From NCBI GenBank assembly GCA_002049455.2, contig KV918769.1, positions 541,090-605,089 on the forward strand: 64,000 bases of DNA, written 5' to 3'. The stretch comes from Porphyra umbilicalis. Its lineage: Eukaryota > Rhodophyta > Bangiophyceae > Bangiales > Bangiaceae. Made by a program: the position numbers and the translations under genes. Positions 11,246-24,100 of this stretch are shown in pieces; positions within the stretch are counted from its first letter, which is position 1, and every line of letters begins with the position of its first letter. The notes under the pieces were generated by a model. It ran no database searches. It was not told where the DNA came from and saw only the letters and a program-made list of their open reading frames with translations.

Positions 11246-14200
11246 ATAGTTTGCGATAGTTTGCGATAGTTGGTAATAATTGGGATGGCAGTGCCCCGAG
11301 GCGGGCCACCTTCCCCGCCCGCCTGTGCCATGCGCGAGCACCCGCACGGCTGCCCTACACGCGGCAGAGCCGCCATTGACACCTCTGACGCCCTGGATGT
11401 ACGTATGACGTTCTGCCGCCGGTGGGGCGTGCCATGCATGACGTGCCAGTGCGATAAGGGACAGCACCACTTGCTCCCGCGCGGCGCACGACGGCTGCAA
11501 ACGTATCGCTGCATCCCCAAGAGACATTCCCGCGCGATGGCGCGGCGTGCAGAGCCCCGGGGAAGCCACTGGAGCCGCAAACAGGTGCGATAGTTTGCGA
11601 TAGTTTGCGACAGTTGGTAATAATTGGGATGGCAGTGCCCCGAGGCGGGCCACCTTCCCCGCCCGCCTGTGCCATGCGCGAGCACCCGCGCGGCTGCCCT
11701 ACACGCGGCAGAGCCGCCATTGACACCTCTGACGCCCTGGATGTACGTATGACATTCTGCCGCCGGTGGGGCGTGCCATGCATGACGTGCCAGTGCGATA
11801 AGGGACAGCACCAACTTGCTCCCGCGCGGCGCACGACGGCTGCAACGTATCGCTGCATCCCAAGAGACATTCCCGCGCGATGGCGCGGCGTGCAGAGCCC
11901 CGGGGAAGCCACTGGAGCCGCAAACAGGTGCGATAGTTTGCGATAGTTTGCGATAGTTGGTAATAATTGGGATGGCAGTGCCCCGAGGCGGGCCACCTTC
12001 CCCGCCCGCCTGTGCCATGCGCGAGCACCCGCACGGCTGCCCTACACGCGGCAGAGCCGCCATTGACACCTCTGACGCCCTGGATGTACGTATGACATTC
12101 TGCCGCCGGTGGGGCGTGCCATGCATGACGTGCCAGTGCGATAAGGGACAGCACCAACTTGCTCCCGCGCGGCGCACGACGGCTGCAAACGTATCGCTGC
12201 ATCCCCAAGAGACATTCCCGCGCGATGGCGCGGCGTGCAGAGCCCCGGGGAAGCCACTGGAGCCGCAAACAGGTGCGATAGTTTGCGATAGTTTGCGATA
12301 GTTGGTAATAATTGGGATGGCAGTGCCCCGAGGCGGGCCACCTTCCCCGCCCGCCTGTGCCATGCGCGAGCACCCGCGCGGCTGCCCTACACGCGGCAGA
12401 GCCGCCATTGACACCTCTGACGCCCTGGATGTACGTATGACATTCTGCCGCCGGTGGGGCGTGCCATGCATGACGTGCCAGTGCGATAAGGGACAGCACC
12501 AACTTGCTCCCGCGCGGCGCACGACGGCTGCAAACGTATCGCTGCATCCCCAAGAGACATTCCCGCGCGATGGCGCGGCGTGCAGAGCCCCGGGGAAGCC
12601 ACTGGAGCCGCAAACAGGTGCGATAGTTTGCGATAGTTTGCGATAGTTGGTAATAATTGGGATGGCAGTGCCCCGAGGCGGGCCACCTTCCCCGCCCGCC
12701 TGTGCCATGCGCGAGCACCCGCGCGGCTGCCCTACACGCGGCAGAGCCGCCATTGACACCTCTGACGCCCTGGATGTACGTATGACATTCTGCCGCCGGT
12801 GGGGCGTGCCATGCATGACGTGCCAGTGCGATAAGGGACAGCACCAACTTGCTCCCGCGCGGCGCACGACGGCTGCAAACGTATCGCTGCATCCCCAAGA
12901 GACATTCCCGCGCGATGGCGCGGCGTGCAGAGCCCCGGGGAAGCCACTGGAGCCGCAAACAGGTGCGATAGTTTGCGATAGTTTGCGATAGTTGGTAATA
13001 ATTGGGATGGCAGTGCCCCGAGGCGGGCCACCTTCCCCGCCCGCCTGTGCCATGCGCGAGCACCCGCGCGGCTGCCCTACACGCGGCAGAGCCGCCATTG
13101 ACACCTCTGACGCCCTGGATGTACGTATGACATTCTGCCGCCGGTGGGGCGTGCCATGCATGACGTGCCAGTGCGATAAGGGACAGCACCAACTTGCTCC
13201 CGCGCGGCGCACGACGGCTGCAAACGTATCGCTGCATCCCCAAGAGACATTCCCGCGCGATGGCGCGGCGTGCAGAGCCCCGGGGAAGCCACTGGAGCCG
13301 CAAACAGGTGCGATAGTTTGCGATAGTTTGCGATAGTTGGTAATAATTGGGATGGCAGTGCCCCGAGGCGGGCCACCTTCCCCGCCCGCCTGTGCCATGC
13401 GCGAGCACCCGCGCGGCTGCCCTACACGCGGCAGAGCCGCCATTGACACCTCTGACGCCCTGGATGTACGTATGACATTCTGCCGCCGGTGGGGCGTGCC
13501 ATGCATGACGTGCCAGTGCGATAAGGGACAGCACCAACTTGCTCCCGCGCGGCGCACGACGGCTGCAAACGTATCGCTGCATCCCCAAGAGACATTCCCG
13601 CGCGATGGCGCGGCGTGCAGAGCCCCGGGGAAGCCACTGGAGCCGCAAACAGGTGCGATAGTTTGCGATAGTTTGCGATAGTTGGTAATAATTGGGATGG
13701 CAGTGCCCCGAGGCGGGCCACCTTCCCCGCCCGCCTGTGCCATGCGCGAGCACCCGCGCGGCTGCCCTACACGCGGCAGAGCCGCCATTGACACCTCTGA
13801 CGCCCTGGATGTACGTATGACATTCTGCCGCCGGTGGGGCGTGCCATGCATGACGTGCCAGTGCGATAAGGGACAGCACCAACTTGCTCCCGCGCGGCGC
13901 ACGACGGCTGCAAACGTATCGCTGCATCCCCAAGAGACATTCCCGCGCGATGGCGCGGCGTGCAGAGCCCCGGGGAAGCCACTGGAGCCGCAAACAGGTG
14001 CGATAGTTTGCGATAGTTTGCGATAGTTGGTAATAATTGGGATGGCAGTGCCCCGAGGCGGGCCACCTTCCCCGCCCGCCTGTGCCATGCGCGAGCACCC
14101 GCGCGGCTGCCCTACACGCGGCAGAGCCGCCATTGACACCTCTGACGCCCTGGATGTACGTATGACATTCTGCCGCCGGTGGGGCGTGCCATGCATGACG

Positions 14201-16162
14201 TGCCAGTGCGATAAGGGACAGCACCAACTTGCTCCCGCGCGGCGCACGACGGCTGCAAACGTATCGCTGCATCCCCAAGAGACATTCCCGCGCGATGGCG
14301 CGGCGTGCAGAGCCCCGGGGAAGCCACTGGAGCCGCAAACAGGTGCGATAGTTTGCGATAGTTTGCGATAGTTGGTAATAATTGGGATGGCAGTGCCCCG
14401 AGGCGGGCCACCTTCCCCGCCCGCCTGTGCCATGCGCGAGCACCCGCGCGGCTGCCCTACACGCGGCAGAGCCGCCATTGACACCTCTGACGCCCTGGAT
14501 GTACGTATGACATTCTGCCGCCGGTGGGGCGTGCCATGCATGACGTGCCAGTGCGATAAGGGACAGCACCAACTTGCTCCCGCGCGGCGCACGACGGCTG
14601 CAAACGTATCGCTGCATCCCCAAGAGACATTCCCGCGCGATGGCGCGGCGTGCAGAGCCCCGGGGAAGCCACTGGAGCCGCAAACAGGTGCGATAGTTTG
14701 CGATAGTTTGCGATAGTTGGTAATAATTGGGATGGCAGTGCCCCGAGGCGGGCCACCTTCCCCGCCCGCCTGTGCCATGCGCGAGCACCCGCGCGGCTGC
14801 CCTACACGCGGCAGAGCCGCCATTGACACCTCTGACGCCCTGGATGTACGTATGACATTCTGCCGCCGGTGGGGCGTGCCATGCATGACGTGCCAGTGCG
14901 ATAAGGGACAGCACCAACTTGCTCCCGCGCGGCGCACGACGGCTGCAAACGTATCGCTGCATCCCCAAGAGACATTCCCGCGCGATGGCGCGGCGTGCAG
15001 AGCCCCGGGGAAGCCACTGGAGCCGCAAACAGGTGCGATAGTTTGCGATAGTTTGCGATAGTTGGTAATAATTGGGATGGCAGTGCCCCGAGGCGGGCCA
15101 CCTTCCCCGCCCGCCTGTGCCATGCGCGAGCACCCGCGCGGCTGCCCTACACGCGGCAGAGCCGCCATTGACACCTCTGACGCCCTGGATGTACGTATGA
15201 CATTCTGCCGCCGGTGGGGCGTGCCATGCATGACGTGCCAGTGCGATAAGGGACAGCACCAACTTGCTCCCGCGCGGCGCACGACGGCTGCAAACGTATC
15301 GCTGCATCCCCAAGAGACATTCCCGCGCGATGGCGCGGCGTGCAGAGCCCCGGGGAAGCCACTGGAGCCGCAAACAGGTGCGATAGTTTGCGATAGTTTG
15401 CGATAGTTGGTAATAATTGGGATGGCAGTGCCCCGAGGCGGGCCACCTTCCCCGCCCGCCTGTGCCATGCGCGAGCACCCGCGCGGCTGCCCTACACGCG
15501 GCAGAGCCGCCATTGACACCTCTGACGCCCTGGATGTACGTATGACATTCTGCCGCCGGTGGGGCGTGCCATGCATGACGTGCCAGTGCGATAAGGGACA
15601 GCACCAACTTGCTCCCGCGCGGCGCACGACGGCTGCAAACGTATCGCTGCATCCCCAAGAGACATTCCCGCGCGATGGCGCGGCGTGCAGAGCCCCGGGG
15701 AAGCCACTGGAGCCGCAAACAGGTGCGATAGTTTGCGATAGTTTGCGATAGTTGGTAATAATTGGGATGGCAGTGCCCCGAGGCGGGCCACCTTCCCCGC
15801 CCGCCTGTGCCATGCGCGAGCACCCGCGCGGCTGCCCTACACGCGGCAGAGCCGCCATTGACACCTCTGACGCCCTGGATGTACGTATGACATTCTGCCG
15901 CCGGTGGGGCGTGCCATGCATGACGTGCCAGTGCGATAAGGCAGCACCAACTTGCTCCCGCGCGGCGCACGACGGCTGCAAACGTATCGCTGCATCCCAA
16001 GAGACATTCCCGCGCGATGGCGGCGTGCAGGCCCGGGGAGCATGGAGCCGCACAGGTGCGATGTGCGATAGTGCGATAGTTGGAAAAGGATGCAGTGCCC
16101 CGAGCGGGCACCTTGCCCGCTGTGCCATGCGCGAGCACCCGCGCGGCTGCCCAGAGCCCCGG
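11246..16162. repeat. 345-bp satellite array, middle block (about 14 copies)
   Basis: Tandem 345-bp units between the chromovirus and the copia element. Units from 12302 to 15751 (ten full copies) look identical base for base, and the flanking copies carry a few substitutions or 1-bp deletions. All carry the 'atgcatgacgtgcc' variant. The last ~220 bases (about 15940-16162) lose many single bases and one longer segment. Two of the three minus-strand frames have no stop across the array, which creates apparent 1600-1769-residue ORFs; these are repeat artefacts unless expression is shown. Confidence 0.97.
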
Positions 16163-16578
16163 GGTGTTGAATCGCAGTGGGGATAGGGGTTGGGGGACCA
16201 CGGTGAATGGTTGAGTGGCTTGAGCTTGTGTGTGTGTGTGCGAACGTGCTTTGTTGGTTGTCCTAAGGTTCGCCGCCTCTCCCACCGAGAGCACCTCCAA
16301 ATAGTCCCCACCGGCCCAAGTGCTCCCCCCTCTCGCGCCCACACCGACGCCCACGCCCTTGCACCAAATCGAATCACTCACCAAATCAAAAGCCACCAGA
16401 GCAAAGCGAAGATCAAATCCAAAACATGCCAAAAGTAACGCCCCAAGATGACCCAACACAAATGTGTGCAACTTGACCACGTCTTGCAAATGTACCATGT
16501 GGGGTACCACAAGGGTCACCGACCATCATCCATCCGCGAACCGCCAGTGGAGTCGGCGACGAGCATCACAGTCCAACA
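16163..16578 (-). repeat. Copia 3' LTR
   Basis: 416 bp, nearly identical to the 20688-21105 copy. Differences I can see are about four single-base losses in this copy and one substitution. It contains a (TG)n run near 16230 and CT-rich stretches. Confidence 0.95.
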
Positions 16579-16610
16579 CTCCTCCTTGCTTGTTGCCGCG
16601 GCGGTTCTTG

Positions 16611-19600
16611 TATTCAGCAAAGCCCCATGGCCTCGACATGCTTGTCGTGCTTGGTCTTGCGGAGCTCCTTCGTCATCGGGTCCGCCACCATGTCGTCCGT
16701 TGCACAATGCTCCAGCGTCACCTTGTCCGTCGTGATGGCCTCGCGCACAAAGTGGTAGCGAATGTCGATGTGCTTAGTGCGCTTGTGCTCGATGGGGTTC
16801 TTGGAGAAGTCAATGCACCCGCTGTTGTCGACCTTGATGTTGATCGGCCCGCCCCAGATCGCTGTCCGCAGCCCTTGAGTTGCCACGCTTTGCACGAGCT
16901 TGTTGAGCCAAACAGCTTCCTTGCTGGCCTCACATAGAGCCATGTACTCGGCTTCCATCGTCGACAGCGCCACCGTCTTTGCAACTTAGAACCCCAGCTG
17001 ACGGCTGCTCCGCCAAAGATGAAGGTGAAGCCCGTCGTAGAACGTCGCGTCTCGTGGTCACCCGCCCAGTCGGCATCACTAAAGCCTTGTAGAACACAGG
17101 AAGAGTTCTTGTCAAGACCAGCCCCTTGTCCATCGAACCCTTGACGTACCGTAGAACGCGCTTGATCGCCGCCCAATGCTCCTTGCCGTAGCACGAAACA
17201 AACCGACTCAGCTTCCCGATAGCAAGGCGAGGTCAGGACGTGTCCCGACCATCAGGTACATCAGACTGCCGACGGCTTGCGGTAGGGCAGCGCGTCGTCG
17301 CTCTCGTCGGCCTTGACCAGCTGCAGGCCCACCTCCAGCGGCGTTCCGATCGGGTTGCACTCCGCCATCCCGAACTTCTCCAGCACTTGCGCCGCGTACT
17401 TGCCTTGCGACAGCTTGAGGGTGCCCAACGCCTTGTCACGCCTAATCTCCAGCCCGAGGATGACCTTCGCCTCGCCCAGGTCCTTCATCTCAAAACGCTT
17501 GTGCAGAGCGTCCTTAATCTTGTAGATCGCCGCCAGGCTTGATGCCACCAACAGGAGATCGTCGACGTACACCAGGACGATGATGATTTCGCCGTCATCC
17601 ATAGGAGGTAGAGGCATGCATCCGGGTCAATGTTGTCAAACCCCTGGACTTGAGGAAGTCGTCAAGCTTGGCGTACCACATCTTGGGAGCTTGCTTCAGC
17701 CCATACAGCGCTTGGAGGAGACGACACACTTTGTCAGGATACGTCGGATCGACATAGCCGTCTGGCTGCTCCATGTAGACCTCCTCGTCAAGGTCGCCGT
17801 TGAGGAATGCCGTCTTGACGTCCATCTGATGTAGCTCCCACCCGTTCGCCGCCGTCATCGCCAGGATGCATCGAATGGTGGTGAACTTGGCCACCGGCGC
17901 GAACGTCTCGTTGAAGTCGAGCCCCTTGATCTGCCGGTTCCCCATGAGCACAGGCGCGCCTTGTGCCGCGTCTTGTTGTTCCCGTTCTTGTCAACCTCGT
18001 TCTTGACCTTGTAAACCCACTTGCCCTTCAGCACGCGTCGACTGGCCGGGCGATCCGTCAAGCGCCAAGTCTTGTTCTTGCGGATGGCCTCCATCTCCTC
18101 GTCCATGGCAATCTGCCACTTAGCCGATTCCTGCCCTTGAACGGCTTGCACGTACGTCGTGGGCGCCTCGTGAGCAACCAGGCTCACCGGGCGCCAGTAC
18201 TCGACAGGGGTCGCCGCGCTCTGCCGCTCCGACGCAGGTGTCTTGAGAGCCGCCACAACCTTGATTGTCGTCCGCGGACTTGTCAGATCCATCGTCTGCT
18301 TGTCATCCTTGTCGTCATTGTCAGCATCACGTCTCCGCCGTCGCTTTAGAGCGCAAACCCGTCTCGACTTCGACGTTTTCGTCTCCGGGAAGCTCCTCTG
18401 CAACTTCTGCCACCTCGCTTACGTTCGTCTCGGCGAACACGACGCTTCGTGCCTTGACGACCTTGCCGTCGTCGAAGATGACCTTGTACGCCTTGCTGCC
18501 GTCGGGATAGCCTAAGAAGACGCCCTTCGCCGCCTTGTCGCCAAACTTGCCGTCGATGTGACTCTTGTGCAGCACCACCCAGCATGTCGACCCAAAAACC
18601 CGCATGTGGCTTACGTCGGGCTTATTTCCGGTCCACAGCTCAAAAGGCGTCTTGCCGACGGGAAGCGCCCGGCTGGTGACGCGGTTCTTGATTTAGACCG
18701 CCGTCTTGATGGCATCCGCCCAAAGGTCTTGATCGACGTCCTTGTGTCGCATCATGGTGCGAGCCATCTCCACGAGAACTCGGTTGAGCCGCTCAGCAAC
18801 GCCGTTCTGCTGCGGTGTGTCGGGCACTGTGGTCTGGTGCGTCGTGCCGTTCTCATCGTGAAGAGCCTTGAATGCATTCGACACATACTCGCCGCCATTA
18901 TCGGAGCGTAGGATCTTGATCTTGGTTCCCGTGTGCAGCTGGGCCTTCGTCAGCCACTTCTTGTACTCCGAGAGCAGATCGCTCTTCTTCTGCAGGAATA
19001 CCACGTCTGTCCAGCGGGAGAAGTCGTCAGTGAAGGTGCCAAAGTAGAGCGCACCGCCACGCGACGGCTCCGACATTGGCCCGCCCAGGTCCGAGTGCAC
19101 GAGCTGCAGGCGCTTGCTGACTCGACCTCCTCCTGCACTAGGCATAGGCGTCATAGCTGCCTTCCCATACACGCACGGCTCGCAGACGTCCTTGACCGCC
19201 ATGGAAGAGCACTTGAGTCCATTGATGTCCTTGTTCTTGATCATCCGCTTAACGCCAGCCACGTTGACGTGCCCAAGGCGCTCATGCCAAGCTGGAGGAG
19301 GCCACCGCAGCAATATCCAACAGTGGGGCCATGTCCAGGTGGTAGAGCCCACTCTTCCGCGTGCCGCACGCAGCGACCTTGTCGCTAATCTTGATGATCG
19401 TCTTACCGCCCTTGAATGACACTTCCGCACCACGTTCCTCCATCATGCCGACCGACATGAGGTTGAAGCCCATAGTAGGAACATGGAGTACCTTCTCCAA
19501 CTTGATCTTGCGCGTCTTGCCGTGAACGATGACATTGAGCACGACGGTTCCGACGCCCGCCGTGGCTACGGACCCCTTGTCACCCATGGTGACGCTGCGT

Positions 19601-20526
19601 CCCGTGGTCGTCTGGTAGTCTTCGAAGCACCCGCGCATCCAGCACATGTGTGCAGACGCCGCAGAATCGACAAGCCACGACTTGGAGATGTCATCGGTGT
19701 CAGCCGCATTGCCCACCAGACAGATGGCGTCGTCGCTGTCGCTACCAACGTCAGCCGCAATCGCGGCCACCTTGTCCTGTCTCTGCTTCTTGGCCTTGAG
19801 CTCTGGGCAATCGTGAGAGATATGCCCAAACTTATGGCAGTAGTAGCACTCGATCTTGGAGAGGTCACCACGGCGGCCTTGACCTCGATAGTTGGCGCCG
19901 ACGAGTGCCATGTCGCCAATGCGCTTCGTCGCCGGTGACTTGTCCGCCTGCCGCCGCTCCTCCTGAAGTAAGCGGCTCTTGACAAAGTCGAGGCTGAGCT
20001 CGTCCTCGCCCTTGGCGTCGAGAGCCACCAGCAGGTTCTCGTACTTGGACGTCAGCCCGTTCAGGACGCTCATGGCAACGTCCATCTCCGTCACCTCGCC
20101 GCCCATGGCCTTGAGGTTCTCGCCGAGGTTGCGCACGCGGTTGATGTAGCCCAGCATGCCCTCGCCGACGGTCATTTCGACGGTGTAGAACTCGCGTCGC
20201 GCCTTCATCTTGTTCATCAAACTCTTGCGCTGGAAGACACCTTGCAGCGTCGACCACATTTCCGCCGTCGTCTTGCAGCCCGCCACGTGCTCGAGCTGCT
20301 CAGATCCAAGGGTGAGCCCGATGATGGCGCTCGCCTTCGTGTCTCGACGCTTCCACACCGCCAACTCGCGGGCATCCGCGTCCGTCGGCTTGCCGTCTTC
20401 GTCAAGCATATCGTCCAGGTCGCGCAGCGCGAGGACCATCTTAATGCGCTGACGCCACTCGTGGAAGTTCGTCTCCGTCAACTTGTCGATCTTGATGCCG
20501 CCCATGCCGGCAGCGCCTCCGTCCAT
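16611..20526 (-). pseudogene. gag-pol: Copia gag-pol polyprotein, multiple frame breaks and one stop
   Basis: Start ATG at 20524-20526. The first intact frame (to about 19300) has a copia-type gag domain, the knuckle CYYCHKFGHISHDC (near 19830) and a protease-like motif WLVDSAASAHM, in which the usual DSGA is DSAA. Integrase follows in another frame (19.3-18.69 kb) with HERLGHVN and CEPCVYGK zinc ligands, HSDLGG, RSDNGGEY and an NGVAERLN catalytic Glu. A TAA at 18693-18695 interrupts it. RT spans about 18.2-17.3 kb in three frames, with MDVKTAFLNGDLDEEVYMEQP and the active site YVDDLLLVAS. RNase H (17.1-16.6 kb) has SDADWAGD and STMEAEYMAL. Frame changes occur near 19.30, 18.37, 17.94, 17.60, 17.2 and 16.97 kb. 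With near-identical LTRs, that many breaks suggest consensus errors as much as decay. Confidence 0.92.
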
Positions 20527-20674
20527 GATGTCTTCTTGTCGTAGCGCCCGACCTTGCCGAGCCGTGCGCCTTGACCGTCACGTCCTTGAACCACCTTGAC
20601 CTCGTCTTCTTCGCACTTGCCGCGACCGCCGCGACACCAGCTGGCACACCTTGCTCTTGTCACAGCCCCGGCTC

Positions 20675-20687
20675 TGGGCCCATAACC
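20675..20687 (-). promoter_or_regulatory. Copia primer binding site matching the initiator tRNA-Met anticodon arm
   Basis: The 13 plus-strand bases TGGGCCCATAACC directly abut the 5' LTR and equal the anticodon stem-loop of eukaryotic initiator tRNA-Met, with the CAT anticodon inside. On the element strand the site is complementary to that tRNA. Priming from an internal or cleaved half of tRNA-iMet is known for Drosophila copia and yeast Ty5. The match is to the anticodon arm and not to the 3' CCA end. Confidence 0.85.
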
Positions 20688-21105
20688 TGTTGAATCGCAG
20701 TGGGGATAGGGGTTGGGGGACCACGGTGAAGTGGTTGAGTGGCTTGAGCTTGTGTGTGTGTGTGCGAACGTGCTTTGTTGGTTGTCCTAAGGTTCGCCCG
20801 CCTCTCCCAACCGAGAGCACCTCTCAAATAGTCCCCACCGGCCCAAGTGCTCCCCCCTCTCGCGCCCACACCGACGCCCACGCCCTTGCACCAAATCGAA
20901 TCACTCACCAAATCAAAAGCCACCAGAGCAAAGCGAAGATCAAATCCAAAACATGCCAAAAGTAACGCCCCAAGATGACCCAACACAAATGTGTGCAACT
21001 TGACCACGTCTTGCAAATGTACCATGTGGGGTACCATAAGGGTCACCGACCATCATCCATCCGCGAACCGCCAGTGGAGTCGGCGACGAGCATCACAGTC
21101 CAACA
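20688..21105 (-). repeat. Copia 5' LTR
   Basis: 418 bp; starts TGTTG and ends CAACA. Followed on the element strand by the tRNA-iMet-type primer site and then by gag about 160 bases further in. Its outer flank is satellite sequence in mid-unit. Confidence 0.95.
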
Positions 21106-24100
21106 CGGGAAGCCACTGGAGCCGCAAACAGGTGCGATAGTTTGCGATAGTTTGCGATAGTTGGTAATAATTGGGATGGCAGTGCCCCGAGCGGGCCACC
21201 TTCCCCGCCCGCCTGTGCCATGCGCGAGCACCCGCGCGGCTGCCCTACACGCGGCAGAGCCGCCATTGACACCTCTGACGCCCTGGATGTACGTATGACA
21301 TTCTGCCGCCGGTGGGGCGTGCCATGCATGGCGTGCCAGTGCGATAAGGGACAGCACCAGCTTGCTCCCGTCCGGCGCACGACGGCTGCAAACGTATCGG
21401 TGCATCCCCAAGAGACATTCCCGCGCGATGGCGCGGCGTGCAGAGCCCCGGGGAAGCCACTGGAGCCGCAAACAGGTGCGATAGTTTGCGATAGTTTGCG
21501 ATAGTTGGTAATAATTGGGATGGCAGTGCCCCGAGGCGAGCCACCTTCCCCGCCCGCCTGTGCCATGCGCGAGCACCCGCGCGGCTGCCCTACACGCGGC
21601 AGAGCCGCCATTGACACCTCTGACGCCCTGGATGTACGTATGACATTCTGCCGCCGGTGGGGCGTGCCATGCATGGCGTGCCAGTGCGATAAGGGACAGC
21701 ACCAGCTTGCTCCCGTGCGGCGCACGACGGCTGCAAACGTATCGCTGCATCCCCAAGAGACATTCCCGCGCGATGGCGCGGCGTGCAGAGCCCCGGGGAA
21801 GCCACTGGAGCCGCAAACAGGTGCGATAGTTTGCGATAGTTTGCGATAGTTGGTAATAATTGGGATGGCAGTGCCCCGAGGCGGGCCACCTTTCCCGCCC
21901 GCCTGTGCCATGCGCGAGCACCCGCGCGGCTGCCCTACACGCGGCAGAGCCGCCATTGACACCTCTGACGCCCTGGATGTACGTATGACATTCTGCCGCC
22001 GGTGGGGCGTGCCATGCATGGCGTGCCAGTGCGATAAGGGACAGCACCAACTTGCTCCCGCGCGGCGCACGACGGCTGCAAACGTATCGCTGCATCCCCA
22101 AGAGACATTCCCGCGCGATGGCGCGGCGTGCAGAGCCCCGGGGAAGCCACTGGAGCCGCAAACAGGTGCGATAGTTTGCGATAGTTTGCGATAGTTGGTA
22201 ATAATTGGGATGGCAGTGCCCCGAGGCGGGCCACCTTCCCCGCCCGCCGTGCCATGCGCGAGCACCCGCGCGGCTGCCCTACACGCGGCAGAGCCGCCAT
22301 TGACACCTCTGACGCCCTGGATGTACGTATGACATTCTGCCGCCGGTGGGGCGTGCCATGCATGGCGTGCCAGTGCGATAAGGGACAGCACCAGCTTGCT
22401 CCCGTGCGGCGCACGACGGCTGCAAACGTATCGCTGCATCCCCAAGAGACATTCCCGCGCGATGGCGCGGCGTGCAGAGCCCCGGGGAAGCCACTGGAGC
22501 CGCAAACAGGTGCGATAGTTTGCGATAGTTTGCGATAGTTGGTAATAATTGGGATGGCAGTGCCCCGAGGCGGGCCACCTTCCCCGCCCGCCTGTGCCAT
22601 GCGCGAGCACCCGCGCGGCTGCCCTACACGCGGCAGAGCCGCCATTGACACCTCTGACGCCCTGGATGTACGTATGACATTCTGCCGCAGGTGGGGCGTG
22701 CCATGCATGGCGTGCCAGTGCGATAAGGGACAGCACCAACTTGCTCCCACGCGGCGCACGACGGCTGCAAACGTATCGCTGCATCCCCAAGAGACATTCC
22801 CGCGCGATGGCGCGGCGTGCAGAGCCCCGGGGAAGCCACTGGAGCCGCAAACAGGTGCGATAGTTTGCGATAGTTTGCGATAGTTGGTAATAATTGGGAT
22901 GGCAGTGCCCCGAGGCGGGCCACCTTCCCCGCCCGCCCGTGCCATGCGCGAGCACCCGCGCGGCTGCCCTACACGCGGCAGAGCCGCCATTGACACCTCT
23001 GACGCCCTGGATGTACGTATGACATTCTGCCGCCGGTGGGGCGTGCCATGCATGGCGTGCCAGTGCGATAAGGGACAGCACCAGCTTGCTCCCGTGCGGC
23101 GCACGACGGCTGCAAACGTATCGCTGCATCCCCAAGAGATATTCCCGCGCGATGGCGCGGCGTGCAGAGCCCCGGGGAAGCCACTGGAGCCGCAAACAGG
23201 TGCGATAGTTTGCGATAGTTTGCGATAGTTGGTAATAATTGGGATGGCAGTGCCCCGAGGCGGGCCACCTTCCCCGCCCGCCTGTGCCATGCGCGAGCAC
23301 CCGCGCGGCTGCCCTACACGCGGCAGAGCCGCCATTGACACCTCTGACGCCCTGGATGTACGTATGACATTCTGCCGCCGGTGGGGCGTGCCATGCATGG
23401 CGTGCCAGTGCGATAAGGGACAGCACCAGCTTGCTCCCGTGCGGCGCACGACGGCTGCAAACGTATCGCTGCATCCCCAAGAGACATTCCCGCGCGATGG
23501 CGCGGCGTTCAGAGCCCCGGGCAAGCCACTGGAGCCGCAAACAGGTGCGATAGTTTGCGATAGTTTGCGATAGTTGGTAATAATTGGGATGGCAGTGCCC
23601 CGAGGCGAGCCACCTTCCCCGCCCGCCTGTGCCATGCGCAAGCACCCGCGCGGCTGCCCTACACGCGGCAGAGCCGCCATTGACACCTCTGACGCCCTGG
23701 ATGTACGTATGACATTCTGCCGCCGGTGGGGCGTGCCATGCATGGCGTGCCAGTGCGATAAGGGACAGCACCAGCTTGCTCCCGTGCGGCGCACGACGGC
23801 TGCAAACGTATCGCTGCATCCCCAAGAGACATTCCCGCGCGATGGCGCGGCGTGCAGAGCCCCGGGGAAGCCACTGGAGCCGCAAACAGGTGCGATAGTT
23901 TGCGATAGTTTGCGATAGTTGGTAATAATTGGGATGGCAGTGCCCCGAGGCGGGCCACCTTTCCCGCCCGCCTGTGCCATGCGCGAGCACCCGCGCGGCT
24001 GCCCTACACGCGGCAGAGCCGCCATTGACACCTCTGACGCCCTGGATGTACGTATGACATTCTGCCGCCGGTGGGGCGTGCCATGCATGGCGTGCCAGTG

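Larger units (their letters stand above)
16163..21105 (-). mobile_element. Ty1/copia LTR retrotransposon inserted in the satellite
   Basis: Two LTRs in direct orientation (16163-16578 and 20688-21105) start TGTTG and end CAACA. The coding order on the minus strand is gag, protease, integrase, RT, RNase H, which is diagnostic for copia. The primer site adjoins the inner edge of the right (5') LTR, and a purine-rich tract (aaggaggag on the element strand) adjoins the left (3') LTR at about 16579-16587. The flanks read cgggg on the left and cggga on the right, and satellite sequence resumes in phase, so this is a simple insertion with an imperfect ~5-bp target duplication. LTR identity is very high, implying a recent insertion, yet the ORF is broken several times. 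Confidence 0.95.

Noticed and set aside
11068-16377. A 1,769-residue minus-strand ORF and a 1,606-residue companion across the satellite
   Set aside because: They are the same 115-codon unit repeated in two frames of a non-coding satellite. Identical units give identical peptides in each frame, and there is no start context, domain or end that belongs to a gene.
16600-20530. Treating the copia fragments as separate host genes
   Set aside because: All fragments follow gag-PR-INT-RT-RH order between two LTRs on one strand, so they are one broken polyprotein.
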